From NCBI GenBank assembly GCA_945903925.1, contig CAMDPJ010000043.1:1-12768 (forward strand): a stretch of DNA of 12,768 nucleotides. Direction: 5' to 3'. The position numbers and the translations under genes are program-made. The notes under the pieces were generated by a model. The model saw nothing but the letters and a program-made list of their open reading frames with translations, searched no databases and was not told the origin of the DNA. The DNA comes from Chryseobacterium gleum. Its GTDB lineage: Bacteria > Bacteroidota > Bacteroidia > Flavobacteriales_C > GCA-002722245. How positions within the stretch are numbered: the stretch's first letter is position 1; every line of letters starts with the position of its first letter. Of this stretch, positions 1-7,232 are shown one piece after another.

Positions 1-349
1 CTTCGGCATGAATCAATCTGTAAATATTTGTTTCGGGAGTGATTACATTAATTAGCTTTCTGTAGTCGTAAGCATTTTGAATTCTTTTGTTCCAAAAATT
101 TTGGTCTATTTTTTCGTGTTCAAAAGTGATGATACGAATGGCGATAGAAGAATTGTTTTGATAATGACCAGTGCCCAAATACTCATCTTTGTTCGAGTAC
201 ACGGTAACCACATCGCCATCCTCTGGTTCCACTTCTTTGTTGTCGCTGTGGCGGCGGGTTTTCTTTATTGCTCCCGAGAAGATCCAAGGATGAAAACGTT
301 GGGGAGAAGCCTCTTTACCCGAACTTAATATTGTTTTTAAATCGCTCAT
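1..349 (-). CDS. rlmI: 23S rRNA (cytosine-5) methyltransferase RlmI, N-terminal part (cut by window edge)
   Basis: Translating the minus strand from the ATG at 349 gives 116 open codons running off the left edge. The N-terminus carries the PUA-domain signature of RlmI-type methyltransferases: GKEASPQRFHPWIFSGAI (residues 11-28), then a beta-rich stretch around VVTVYSNKDEYLGTGHY (47-63), and RLIHAE at 111-116. That last motif matches the R-L-(I/V)-x-(G/A)-E turn that leads into the catalytic domain in E. coli RlmI. The family uses SAM to make m5C1962 in 23S rRNA. The methyltransferase domain itself, with its SAM site and catalytic Cys, lies outside the window, so activity cannot be judged. The ATG is one base after the dapD stop, so the two are probably cotranscribed and translationally coupled. 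A paralogous PUA-containing methyltransferase of the same superfamily is the main alternative. Confidence 0.88.
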   Translation of the reverse strand, partial: MSDLKTILSSGKEASPQRFHPWIFSGAIKKTRRHSDNKEVEPEDGDVVTVYSNKDEYLGTGHYQNNSSIAIRIITFEHEKIDQNFWNKRIQNAYDYRKLINVITPETNIYRLIHAE

Positions 350-350
350 G

Positions 351-1514
351 TTAATCGTTTTTATGCAAGCTTGAGTTTAATTCTATGGTTTTCGGATTTG
401 GTTTGCACACCAATCTTCCTTTTGAGGTATCCATTAAGAAAAGCAATTTGTCTTTACCGCTAAGGTCTAAACCTTTCACAATGTTTTCGCCTTCTTTCAC
501 TACTTCGCCAGCAAGGTTGATGGCTTCGTTGGTGGCGTTATACAAGTGAATTTTAGAGCCTGCAGTAACATACACTCCAGCAGCAATGGTGCAACCAAAG
601 CCTAAAGAGATTCCCGTGCCTGAGTTGGCGCCTAACAATGATTTCTGACCGATAGAAATTACCTTTTTATTTCCGCCAGATAAGGTTCCCATGATGGAAG
701 CGCCGCCACCAACATCAGAATCTTTATCTACCACAACTCCTGCAGAGATTCTTCCTTCTACCATTGAAGTGCCTTTTGTACCTGCGTTAAAGTTGATATA
801 GCCCGAAGGCATAACAGTAGTACCTTCGCCAAGATAAGCACCTAAACGCACTTGCGAGCCCGATGCAATTCTAATTCCTGTTGGAATATGGTAATTGATC
901 ATGTAAGGAAATTTATCTACGTGAGACACCAATAAAGGCGAGTGAGAACCAATATGTTTAACAGATTGAACCGCAACGTCTTCTGGTAACATAGGTCCTT
1001 TGCTCGTCCAAGCTATGTTGTTTAGTTTACCAAACAAGCCATCTAAATTCAAAGAATGTGGTTCAGCTTTTCTGGTAGATAAGCAATGCAATTTAAAGTA
1101 CGCTTCTTCGGCACATTCTACGGCTTGCGATTTATCGAAAAGAAAATAAGCCATTATTTCAATATCGGCATAACCGTTAGAAGTGGTGTAATTGTCTATT
1201 AATGCGTTAATGGTTTCAATGTTGGGGTGTTTACCATTGTCGCCATGAAAAGGAGAGAAGTGAGAATAAATTTCACTCAAATTCTCTAGCAATACAGGAT
1301 GAAATCCGTTTTTAAAATCTTGTACTTTAAGCACATCAATTAAAACGGCAGCAGTGCCAAAATTCTCACTAAAATTAACAACGGGATAAGAAACATCTAA
1401 TGTTTTTCCGTTTTTAGAACGGCGAACACCAAGGGCAAAGGCCAAAGGTCTAACATAGCCGGTGCGAGCTTCAACCGAAGCTACATATTCTTTAAAGTCT
1501 ACTACAGTTTCCAT
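351..1514 (-). CDS. dapD: 2,3,4,5-tetrahydropyridine-2,6-dicarboxylate N-succinyltransferase (long, actinobacterial/pseudomonad-type DapD)
   Basis: This 387-residue cytoplasmic enzyme should transfer succinyl from succinyl-CoA to tetrahydrodipicolinate in the succinylase branch of lysine and meso-diaminopimelate synthesis. Residues about 215-325 form a left-handed beta-helix of hexapeptide turns: QVRLGAYLGEGTTVMPSGYI (221-240), NFNAGT (241-246), MVEGRISAGVVV (251-262), DVGGGASIMGTLSGG (267-281), LLGANSGTGISLG (293-305) and YVTAGSK (315-321). These resemble Mycobacterium and Pseudomonas DapD far more than the E. coli form of about 274 residues. The Glu of MVEGRIS (E253) is at the position proposed as catalytic in the mycobacterial enzyme. 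An N-terminal region of about 200 residues precedes the helix, and a tail of about 60 residues follows it, making the protein longer than the roughly 320-345 usual for this type. It lies one base before rlmI. Confidence in the enzyme class is high. Confidence 0.9.
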   Translation of the reverse strand: METVVDFKEYVASVEARTGYVRPLAFALGVRRSKNGKTLDVSYPVVNFSENFGTAAVLIDVLKVQDFKNGFHPVLLENLSEIYSHFSPFHGDNGKHPNIETINALIDNYTTSNGYADIEIMAYFLFDKSQAVECAEEAYFKLHCLSTRKAEPHSLNLDGLFGKLNNIAWTSKGPMLPEDVAVQSVKHIGSHSPLLVSHVDKFPYMINYHIPTGIRIASGSQVRLGAYLGEGTTVMPSGYINFNAGTKGTSMVEGRISAGVVVDKDSDVGGGASIMGTLSGGNKKVISIGQKSLLGANSGTGISLGFGCTIAAGVYVTAGSKIHLYNATNEAINLAGEVVKEGENIVKGLDLSGKDKLLFLMDTSKGRLVCKPNPKTIELNSSLHKND

Positions 1515-1532
1515 GGTTAAAAAATTGATGCG

Positions 1533-1540
1533 TGAAGGTA
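1533..1540 (-). promoter_or_regulatory. Possible -7 element upstream of dapD
   Basis: The minus strand reads TACCTTCA 18 bases before the dapD ATG, resembling the Bacteroidota -7 consensus TAnnTTTG with two mismatches. No convincing TTTG -33 box is placed upstream. A similar TACCTTCC lies at almost the same distance before the gene at 10251, which is the main reason for listing it. Confidence 0.2.
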
Positions 1541-1583
1541 ATAAAAAAGTTTAAGGTGGGGGAGAGGAGTTTTATAACTCTAT

Positions 1584-2576
1584 TTACTTCTTATACACCT
1601 TCTGAACCCATTCATTAAAGGCTATTTTTGTATGCGCATTGCTGTTAAAATAATGCAACAAAGCGCTCAAGTGCTTTTCTGTGATGTATTGGCGTATTGG
1701 CGCCAGCACCAATTGTTGTTCGTTTAATATAACGATGCTTGGAAAAGCCAGTTGGTTTTGCAATAAACCGTAGGTAAGTTGATGGTATTCTTTACCCGGG
1801 TTGGTGTTGATGAAGTATCGGTTTTGAAAGAAAACACTATCGGTGCTCAACACATCGAAATCAACACAATAGTAATTTTTGTTGAGTGAATCAATCACCT
1901 CTTGCGATTGAAAAGCAGAAGCGCTCATTACGCGATCGCTCGCAAAGGCATTGTTTTTTAGATGAACCAAAATCTTTTTAGGCGATTTTTTTTGCATTTC
2001 TACAGCTATTTGTAGCGGCAGCCAATTAACGTGCGCAGAGTCGTTAGGCTTGCCGTTAAAGGCTCGTTTAAAATCATTATTAAAATCATTAACGTTAACT
2101 TTTTCGTTCATTTGTTCTGCATTGTACACCAAGAAAGCGGCCATATCGTTTGCCGCCTGATAGCCCGGAACAATAAGAACTGGTGAGCTTTCTTGATTCA
2201 AAAAAATGGTGGTGGGATACGACAGCTGTTGGCCCATTAAATGTACTGCCAAATCGTGCGTGCTTCTTGTGCCTGTTCCTCTGTTGTAATATTTTTTTCC
2301 TTGAAAACTGATGCTGTCTTTTGTTTCGGCATTGAATTTTACGGCGTAAAAAGCGCTGTTGATATAGCTAATAATGTTAGGATCGGCGTAGGTTGTTTTG
2401 TCTAATTGCTTACACCATCCGCACCAGTCAGTGTAAACATCAACCAGCACCGGTTTCTTTTGTATTTGTTGCGATTTTTCAAGTTGATTGAATGTGATCC
2501 AGTTAATGTTTTCTTGGGCTTTTACATCAAAAAAATAGAAAATGGTAAGTATGTATAGCAACAACAAATTCCTCAT
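1584..2576 (-). CDS. Secreted tandem-thioredoxin protein; first domain active (CGWC), second domain lacking the cysteines
   Basis: This 330-residue protein begins with a signal peptide (residues 1-20, ending VKA before Q21), so it should act in the periplasm. The first thioredoxin fold spans about 25-155, with VLVDVYTDWCGWCKQLDK (43-60), redox pair C52/C55 and cis-proline P121 in YPTTIF. Residues 200-310 look like a second copy: ILVHLKNNAFASDRV aligns without gaps to VLVDVYTDWCGWCKQ, putting F211 and D214 where the cysteines were, and P279 in FPSIVIL occupies the cis-proline position. The second domain therefore cannot do thiol-disulfide exchange and may bind a partner or substrate. The first half resembles the DUF255/thioredoxin_7-like proteins common in this phylum. 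The ATG lies seven bases after the stop of the small secreted protein gene upstream, suggesting one transcript. The redox partner is unknown. Confidence 0.85.
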   Translation of the reverse strand: MRNLLLLYILTIFYFFDVKAQENINWITFNQLEKSQQIQKKPVLVDVYTDWCGWCKQLDKTTYADPNIISYINSAFYAVKFNAETKDSISFQGKKYYNRGTGTRSTHDLAVHLMGQQLSYPTTIFLNQESSPVLIVPGYQAANDMAAFLVYNAEQMNEKVNVNDFNNDFKRAFNGKPNDSAHVNWLPLQIAVEMQKKSPKKILVHLKNNAFASDRVMSASAFQSQEVIDSLNKNYYCVDFDVLSTDSVFFQNRYFINTNPGKEYHQLTYGLLQNQLAFPSIVILNEQQLVLAPIRQYITEKHLSALLHYFNSNAHTKIAFNEWVQKVYKK

Positions 2577-2583
2577 CAGTGTT

Positions 2584-3021
2584 TTATTTTAAATTTTGAA
2601 AAGTGAAGACCGTGCTACCTTTTGTGTTGTTGTTAAACATCACCTCCAAAGCGATGCTTCCATCGGCATTGATTAATCCTTTGTAAAAGGTAGATAGGGA
2701 CACAGCAGGTTTTTCATTTTTGCCTATGCTGTTGTTCGAACGGTAAATGATATTGTTGTTTTCCATTCGGTATTCGCCTTCAAAATCGCCAGGAGTGTTG
2801 TTTTTTATTAATGCAGATACTTTGCTGATGTCGGCGTTGTTGAGCACATAAGTACTGGCTTTTCCTTCGCTTTTAAAAACAATATAATGGTATTCTGTTT
2901 TTAGTTCGGTTTGCACTTTCCCAAAGTAAACACCATCGTATTTAAGTAATGCTGTGTTTTGTTGTACAGAAGAAAAAGAAAAAAATAGTGCCGCACAAAA
3001 TAAAATCAAAAGGTTCTTCAT
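2584..3021 (-). CDS. Small secreted beta-rich protein of unknown function
   Basis: I do not recognise this family. The frame opens at 3075, but the ATG at 3021 is the better start, because it gives a normal signal peptide (MKNLLILFCAALFFSFSS, then V-Q-Q) and a 145-residue product. The earlier ATG would add 18 residues and a second hydrophobic stretch. The mature part is short and beta-rich: YDGVYFGKVQTELKTEYHY at 28-46, FEGEYRMENNNIIYR at 80-94, and a final strand STVFTFQNL. This is compatible with a small beta-barrel or lipocalin-like fold, but that is a guess from pattern alone. It contains only the single Cys in the signal peptide (C9), so it is not an obvious thioredoxin substrate. It is followed after seven bases by the tandem-thioredoxin gene, which suggests cotranscription. 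Confidence 0.7.
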   Translation of the reverse strand: MKNLLILFCAALFFSFSSVQQNTALLKYDGVYFGKVQTELKTEYHYIVFKSEGKASTYVLNNADISKVSALIKNNTPGDFEGEYRMENNNIIYRSNNSIGKNEKPAVSLSTFYKGLINADGSIALEVMFNNNTKGSTVFTFQNLK

Positions 3022-3044
3022 AAAAATAAATTTAAGTACATCGA

Positions 3045-3052
3045 TAAAAATA
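3045..3052 (-). promoter_or_regulatory. Possible -7 element for the small secreted protein/thioredoxin operon
   Basis: The minus strand reads TATTTTTA, one mismatch from the Bacteroidota TAnnTTTG box, 23 bases before the chosen ATG at 3021. A TTG (3073-3075) lies 20 bases upstream of it, within the spacing reported for this phylum. The surrounding sequence is AT-rich, so chance matches are likely. Confidence 0.3.
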
Positions 3053-3121
3053 CGGAAAAGGAGATTTACAATCAATATTTTTTTTGATTACCAGCAATCG
3101 TACCAGTTAAATTATTTTCAA

Positions 3122-3229
3122 AGTGGCCTCATCCTCGGTCCTTCTCCAAAGGAGAAGGAAGCCACTGCTTAAAAATGCTTTTCACACTCAGTCACCCTTC
3201 TCTTTTGGAGAAGGGATGGGGATGAGGCC
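3122..3229. repeat. Nested palindromic repeat element (REP/MITE-like)
   Basis: Two arms of 34 bases (3125-3158 and 3196-3229) are inverted copies, starting with a perfect GGCCTCATCC/GGATGAGGCC pair and broken only by a few wobbles and one mismatch. Each arm is itself a hairpin: CCTTCTCC-AAA-GGAGAAGG (3140-3158) and CCCTTCTC-TTTTG-GAGAAGGG (3195-3215). The left arm is further enclosed by AGTGGC (3122-3127) and GCCACT (3161-3166). No target-site duplication and no open frame of its own are visible. I recall similar CCTTCTCC-AAA-GGAGAAGG palindromes scattered between Bacteroidota genes, but that memory is not checked here. It could act as a transcript-end structure for the methyltransferase gene, although no U-run follows it on either strand. 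Confidence 0.8.
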
Positions 3230-3366
3230 CAATTAAGTTTATAGGTAAAATTGCGGATAATCATATGTTATTTTTTGAAGCCAATAACTGTTCCATCTTT
3301 TGTTACTATCTCCTCAGAATTATTTTAAACAGTAGTTGTTCTCTAGCTCCTAAAAAGACAATGCGG

Positions 3367-4164
3367 TTAGTTTTTCTCAATCAAATAATACCCGCAAGTA
3401 GTAAAGTAATTTCTGATGTAAGGAATAGCACTAATAAATGCGAATTGCTTGCGAGGGGTTAATTTGAATTTGTATTTATAAATTGGATTGATCAAATACA
3501 ATTTCTTATTCACGATTTTGTAGTCGTTTTCTTTGCAAATTTTTTCAAACCTTTCTAGAGATATTCCAGTCGATTTAATATCCATCAATTCTTCGATAGT
3601 AGAATCTTTTTCGCCAAACATTTTCAAAACCGCTTTGTACATGAAACGCGGTAATAAATGAAAGTAGGGAAGAAGGTGCAATATTTTACTCTCGCAAATT
3701 TGCTGGTGTCCGCCAAAGGGCATTTGCCAAGGTGGAAAGCCAAAAAATATTTTACCTCCAGGCGCCAATAATTTGGTCATTTCGGCCAACACTTTTTCTT
3801 GATGCGGTATATGCTCAATCACATCTTTCAATATTACCAAATCAAAAAGAAAAGGCAAATCTTGAGAAGGATTGATGTCGTAAATATTTTTGTTGATGAG
3901 CGTAAATTGTTCGGTTGGAATTTGTGCCGATAAATAATGATTGGCCAAATCTAAACGGGCTTGCAGCAATTCTATGCCCACACCCTTGGCGCCTTTTTCT
4001 AAGAAAGAACAAAGCACTCCGCCTTCTGCACATCCTATTTCTAATACCTTTAAGTTCGAATCAATTTTTACAAATTGTTCAACAAATGGATGAATAAATT
4101 CTGCAGCATTGTCTTTTTGCTGTTTGAAATATTCGTCTTTATCGTGGTGAAAAGCAAATGCCAT
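3367..4164 (-). CDS. Class I SAM-dependent methyltransferase (substrate unknown)
   Basis: This 265-residue protein has the standard Rossmann methyltransferase motifs. SAM-binding motif I is VLEIGCAEGG (40-49), an acidic residue ends the second strand (GVGIE, E65), LVILKDVIEHIPHQ (109-122) is the motif IV/post-IV region, and LAPGGKIFFGFPP (133-145) is the strand-turn before the lid. The overall pattern matches the Methyltransf_11/UbiE-like group, and the basic C-terminal part (about 175-265) probably sets substrate choice. Its ATG shares one base with the stop of the kinase-like gene before it (TAATG), so the two are translationally coupled and may share a pathway, possibly sugar- or envelope-related. 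Nothing in the sequence identifies the acceptor. It is probably cytoplasmic, as there is no signal peptide. Confidence 0.8.
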   Translation of the reverse strand: MAFAFHHDKDEYFKQQKDNAAEFIHPFVEQFVKIDSNLKVLEIGCAEGGVLCSFLEKGAKGVGIELLQARLDLANHYLSAQIPTEQFTLINKNIYDINPSQDLPFLFDLVILKDVIEHIPHQEKVLAEMTKLLAPGGKIFFGFPPWQMPFGGHQQICESKILHLLPYFHLLPRFMYKAVLKMFGEKDSTIEELMDIKSTGISLERFEKICKENDYKIVNKKLYLINPIYKYKFKLTPRKQFAFISAIPYIRNYFTTCGYYLIEKN

Positions 4165-5006
4165 TATTGGGTGTGATAAGAAATTAATAAATCAACCGGA
4201 TTTCTAACAATAACACCAACAGTACAACCGAATTTTTGTGCTACTGTTATTAAATTCTCTTCAAAATAGTGTGCAACTGAACCTACAAAATTGATAGATA
4301 TGTTTTGGTATCCTTCGTATTTGGTGACATGACGCTTAAAAAATTCTTCCATTCTTTCTTCTATCATTTTTTTGATGACAGGATTCGATTTGTTTTCGTT
4401 TACGAAAGTGCTGAACGCAGCGCAATAAGCGTTGGGGTGTTTGGTGCCGTATACTTCGTTGATTAATTTCTCGCGGTTCATTTTATACTGCGTTTCAAAC
4501 TTTTCTTCTATTTCTTTGGGCAATTCGCCGTATTGGTAATACTTAATTAGTTCTCTACCTAAATCGCCACCACTTCCTTCGTCACCTAGTAAAAAGCCTA
4601 AACTGGGGTTGTTGGCCACAATGTTTTCTCCATCATATAAACAAGTGTTTGATCCTGTTCCTAAAATACAGGCAATACCTTTGTTTTTTCCACAAATGGC
4701 ACGCGCCGAAGCCAACAAGTCGTGAGAAATAAATAAATCGGCTTGTGGGAAAAACGGACTCAAAGCATTCTTTACCGTGCACTGTTTGTCCTTACTAGAA
4801 CATCCCGAACCGTAGAAATACACATTGGTTATTTCATTCCAATTGAAGGTTTGTTTAGAAAATTCGGGTTTTAAAAGAACAATGATTTCTTCGGTAGAAT
4901 AAAAATAAGGGTTGAAGCCATTGGTGCTCACCTTTACTATGTTTCTATTGGTATCTACAAAACTCCAATCGGTTTTAGTAGATCCCATATCTGCAACAAC
5001 AATCAT
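4164..5006 (-). CDS. BadF/BadG/BcrA/BcrD-family ATPase, N-acetylglucosamine-kinase-like
   Basis: This 280-residue protein belongs to the ASKHA fold of sugar kinases and actin-like ATPases. The phosphate-1 loop is ADMGSTKTDW (5-14), phosphate-2 is ILGTGSNT (114-121), GDEGSGGDLGREL (141-153) is the family signature, and NFVGSVAHYF (239-248) is the adenosine loop. D96 in SHDLLASA is the likely catalytic base. Bacteroidota relatives are usually annotated as N-acetylglucosamine kinases, so phosphorylation of an amino sugar for cell-wall recycling is the best guess, though the sugar cannot be read from the sequence. Activators of 2-hydroxyacyl-CoA dehydratases share this fold but bind an Fe-S cluster with paired Cys, and I see no such pair here. 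It is the first gene of a unit with the methyltransferase and lies across a 113-bp divergent region from prc. Confidence 0.82.
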   Translation of the reverse strand: MIVVADMGSTKTDWSFVDTNRNIVKVSTNGFNPYFYSTEEIIVLLKPEFSKQTFNWNEITNVYFYGSGCSSKDKQCTVKNALSPFFPQADLFISHDLLASARAICGKNKGIACILGTGSNTCLYDGENIVANNPSLGFLLGDEGSGGDLGRELIKYYQYGELPKEIEEKFETQYKMNREKLINEVYGTKHPNAYCAAFSTFVNENKSNPVIKKMIEERMEEFFKRHVTKYEGYQNISINFVGSVAHYFEENLITVAQKFGCTVGVIVRNPVDLLISYHTQ

Positions 5007-5016
5007 AAATTTCTTT

Positions 5017-5032
5017 TATTAGCCTGCTAATA
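5017..5032. promoter_or_regulatory. Perfect inverted repeat, possible operator upstream of the kinase gene
   Basis: TATTAGC-CT-GCTAATA is a perfect palindrome with 7-base arms and a 2-base centre, 10 bases before the kinase ATG. On the minus strand a TTAATTTG (5036-5043), one mismatch from the TAnnTTTG -7 box, sits just upstream of it, so the palindrome would cover the transcription start. That is a common place for a repressor site. No regulator gene is in the window, and the palindrome may be chance in AT-rich DNA. Confidence 0.3.
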
Positions 5033-5064
5033 TATCAAATTAACTAAAATAAAGAGAAGGGGTG

Positions 5065-5094
5065 TTTCGTGTTGTGTATTTTATAATATCTTAG
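5065..5094 (+). promoter_or_regulatory. Possible prc promoter
   Basis: TTTC (5065-5068) and TATCTTAG (5087-5094) are separated by 18 bases and approximate the Bacteroidota TTTG / TAnnTTTG promoter, each with one mismatch. The -7-like box ends 25 bases before the prc ATG. Confidence 0.25.
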
Positions 5095-5119
5095 ATGAAT
5101 CTTTCAAAAACAATATACT

Positions 5120-7222
5120 ATGCTTATGAAATTAAAGGTAACAGTGGTGGCAATTGTAGCAGCGCTATGTGTTTTTGGTTTTTACGTTTTACAGCCCGAA
5201 GAGAAGAAAACCAAAGAACAGGCCATTTTAGAATATGTTTTTGCTTCAACTAAGAACTACCATTACTTAGATGTTAAAATTGACGATAGTTTTTCTGAAA
5301 AGGCCTACAAACAATACCTTAAAACCATCGATCGCTCTAAAAGAGTTTTGTTGGCTTCTGATGTTGAGCATTTGAGCAAATATACGCACTCCATTGATGA
5401 TGAAATAAACAATGAAGGGACTTTAGATTTTTACAATGAGGCACAAGCTATAATTAATAAAAGAGAGACAGAAATAGAACCTGTTTTCAAAGATATTTTA
5501 AGCAAACCTTTCGATTTCTCTATTACCGAATCGGTGGAAACAGAGGAGGGAAAAAGAGAGTTTCCTTCAAATGAATTGGAGCGCAAAGAACTGTGGAGAA
5601 AACTTTTGAAATACCAAGTTTTATCGCGATACTACAACCTAAAAGAAAAATTAGAAACAGATAGCGCCAAAACCGAAAAGAGCGATGTTGAATTGGAAAA
5701 AGAAGCGCGCGAAAAGGTGTTGAAAAGCTATGAAGAGTGGAGTAAAAGCTTAAAAAAGGTGGATGCTGCCGAACAGTTTTCATTGTACGTAAATGCTTTG
5801 ATGAGTGTGTACGACCCTCACACCAATTATTTTGCTCCGGTAGAGAAAAAAGATTTTGATATTCACATGACCGGCCGATTAGAAGGCATTGGCGCAACAC
5901 TTCAAGAAAAAGATGGTTATGTTAAAGTAACAGCTATTGTGCCTGGCAGCGCTTCTTGGAAACAAGGAGAGTTAGAAGCGGGAGATTTGATTTTAGAGGT
6001 GGCACAAGGTGCCGATAAACCTGTTGATGTTGCCGATATGCGTTTGGATAAAGTGGTGGGTATGATTCGCGGACCAAAAGGAACAGAGGTTAGATTAACA
6101 GTTAAAAAGGTTGAGGGAACCACCAAAATAATTCCAATTATTAGAGATGTGGTGGTATTGGAAGAGACTTTTGCTAAGTCGGCCATTTTAACCCGCAATG
6201 GCGACAACACCAAATATGGCTATATCAATTTACCTAGTTTTTACGCCGATTTTACAGGTGAGGGCGGTAGAAATTCGGCAACCGATGTAATGAAAGAGGT
6301 GGAGCGTTTATCGGTAAACGATATTGCGGGTACAGTAATCGATTTGAGAAACAATGGTGGTGGTTCTTTGCAAGATGCTATACAAATGATTGGAATTTTT
6401 ATTGAATCGGGACCGGTAGTGATTGTTGATGATAAAGCGGGAAGTAGCCATGCTTACAAAGACCCTAACCCTGGTATTCAAGATACCAAGCCTTTGGTGG
6501 TTTTGGTAAATGGTTTTAGTGCTTCAGCATCAGAAATTTTTGCGGCAGCCATTCAAGATTATCATCGTGGAGTAATTATGGGTACCGAATCTACTTTTGG
6601 TAAAGGCAGTGTGCAACGTTTTTATGAATTGAGTCAGTTTAAATCGGCTTTAAACCAAACGGTAGGTGATGATGATTTGGGTTCGGTAAAAATTACGCAA
6701 TCTAAATTCTTTAGAATCAATGGTGGTGCAACGCAGCTGAAAGGTGTGGTGCCCGATATTATTATGCCCGATTTATATTCAGGCATGAAACAGGGTGAGA
6801 GAGAAGAAGATTTTCCTATGCCTTGGACCAAAATTAAAAAAGCAAAATACGCTGTTTACAAGCCCGAGCCACACTACAAAGAGTTGCAGGAAGCAGCGAA
6901 AATGAGAGTAGATACAACATCTTACTTTAAGTTGTTGAACGCTCATTTAGAATTGCTGAGAAAAGAAGAAAAAAACACTTTACAATCTTTGAAATACAGC
7001 GATTACGAAGGAGATATGAAGGATTTAAAAGCCAGCAGTCAGCGTATGGAGGCCACGATTAAAGGTTTGAAATCTGTTCATGCCGATTACCTTAAAGATG
7101 AGAAAGCTAAAATTGAAAGTGATAAGGCATTGAAAGAAAGGTTGAGTGCCTTTCATAAAACACTTCTCAACGATGAATATATTTATCAGGCCTTGATTAC
7201 TTTGGGGCAAATGAAGTGGTAA
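5120..7222 (+). CDS. prc: Tail-specific (C-terminal processing) periplasmic protease Prc/Tsp, S41A family
   Basis: This 700-residue protein is full length for the Prc class. After an N-terminal signal/anchor (about 4-24) comes the Tsp N-terminal helical domain (about 30-245), which includes YDPHTNYFAP (231-240). A PDZ domain follows (about 250-335, GIGATLQEKDGYV and GDLILEVAQG), then the S41 core. VIDLRNNGGGSL (406-417) and VNGFSASASEIFAAAIQDYH (463-482) carry the nucleophile S469, and STFGKGSVQ (491-499) carries the general base K495, one residue further apart than in E. coli Prc. A charged C-terminal helical domain (about 570-700) matches DUF3340. The enzyme degrades proteins with exposed nonpolar C-termini in the periplasm and, in other bacteria, helps control murein hydrolases. 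M3 is an alternative start. It ends at a strong terminator. Confidence 0.95.
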   Translation: MLMKLKVTVVAIVAALCVFGFYVLQPEEKKTKEQAILEYVFASTKNYHYLDVKIDDSFSEKAYKQYLKTIDRSKRVLLASDVEHLSKYTHSIDDEINNEGTLDFYNEAQAIINKRETEIEPVFKDILSKPFDFSITESVETEEGKREFPSNELERKELWRKLLKYQVLSRYYNLKEKLETDSAKTEKSDVELEKEAREKVLKSYEEWSKSLKKVDAAEQFSLYVNALMSVYDPHTNYFAPVEKKDFDIHMTGRLEGIGATLQEKDGYVKVTAIVPGSASWKQGELEAGDLILEVAQGADKPVDVADMRLDKVVGMIRGPKGTEVRLTVKKVEGTTKIIPIIRDVVVLEETFAKSAILTRNGDNTKYGYINLPSFYADFTGEGGRNSATDVMKEVERLSVNDIAGTVIDLRNNGGGSLQDAIQMIGIFIESGPVVIVDDKAGSSHAYKDPNPGIQDTKPLVVLVNGFSASASEIFAAAIQDYHRGVIMGTESTFGKGSVQRFYELSQFKSALNQTVGDDDLGSVKITQSKFFRINGGATQLKGVVPDIIMPDLYSGMKQGEREEDFPMPWTKIKKAKYAVYKPEPHYKELQEAAKMRVDTTSYFKLLNAHLELLRKEEKNTLQSLKYSDYEGDMKDLKASSQRMEATIKGLKSVHADYLKDEKAKIESDKALKERLSAFHKTLLNDEYIYQALITLGQMKW

Positions 7223-7232
7223 TTTAACACAT

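Larger units (their letters stand above)
3022..3366. other. Intergenic region of about 345 bp holding a nested palindromic repeat
   Basis: This stretch lies between the methyltransferase stop (3367) and the start of the small secreted protein (3021), both on the minus strand. It is AT-rich apart from the GC-richer palindromic element at 3122-3229. Short open frames on the plus strand here carry no recognisable motif and run into or over genes of the other strand. No RNA gene is apparent from 3240 to 3366. Confidence 0.7.

Noticed and set aside
77..328. Plus-strand open frame of 83 codons
   Set aside because: It lies opposite the rlmI start, which has clear PUA-domain motifs; the plus-strand translation shows no motif.
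1567..1580. GAGTT-TTAT-AACTC hairpin just after the thioredoxin gene as a terminator
   Set aside because: The stem is only five AT-rich pairs and no U-run follows on the minus strand, so it is too weak to call.
3022..3075. Longer start (ATG at 3075) for the small secreted protein
   Set aside because: It would add 18 residues with a second hydrophobic block before a perfectly good signal peptide, and it would cover the likely promoter box.
2954..3462. Two plus-strand open frames of 72 and 65 codons around the repeat region
   Set aside because: One overlaps the signal peptide region of the small secreted protein and runs through the palindromic repeat; the other runs into the methyltransferase gene on the opposite strand. 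Neither has motifs or a plausible promoter.
5523..7210. Several minus-strand open frames within prc
   Set aside because: Shadow frames of a full-length Prc with intact catalytic residues on the plus strand.
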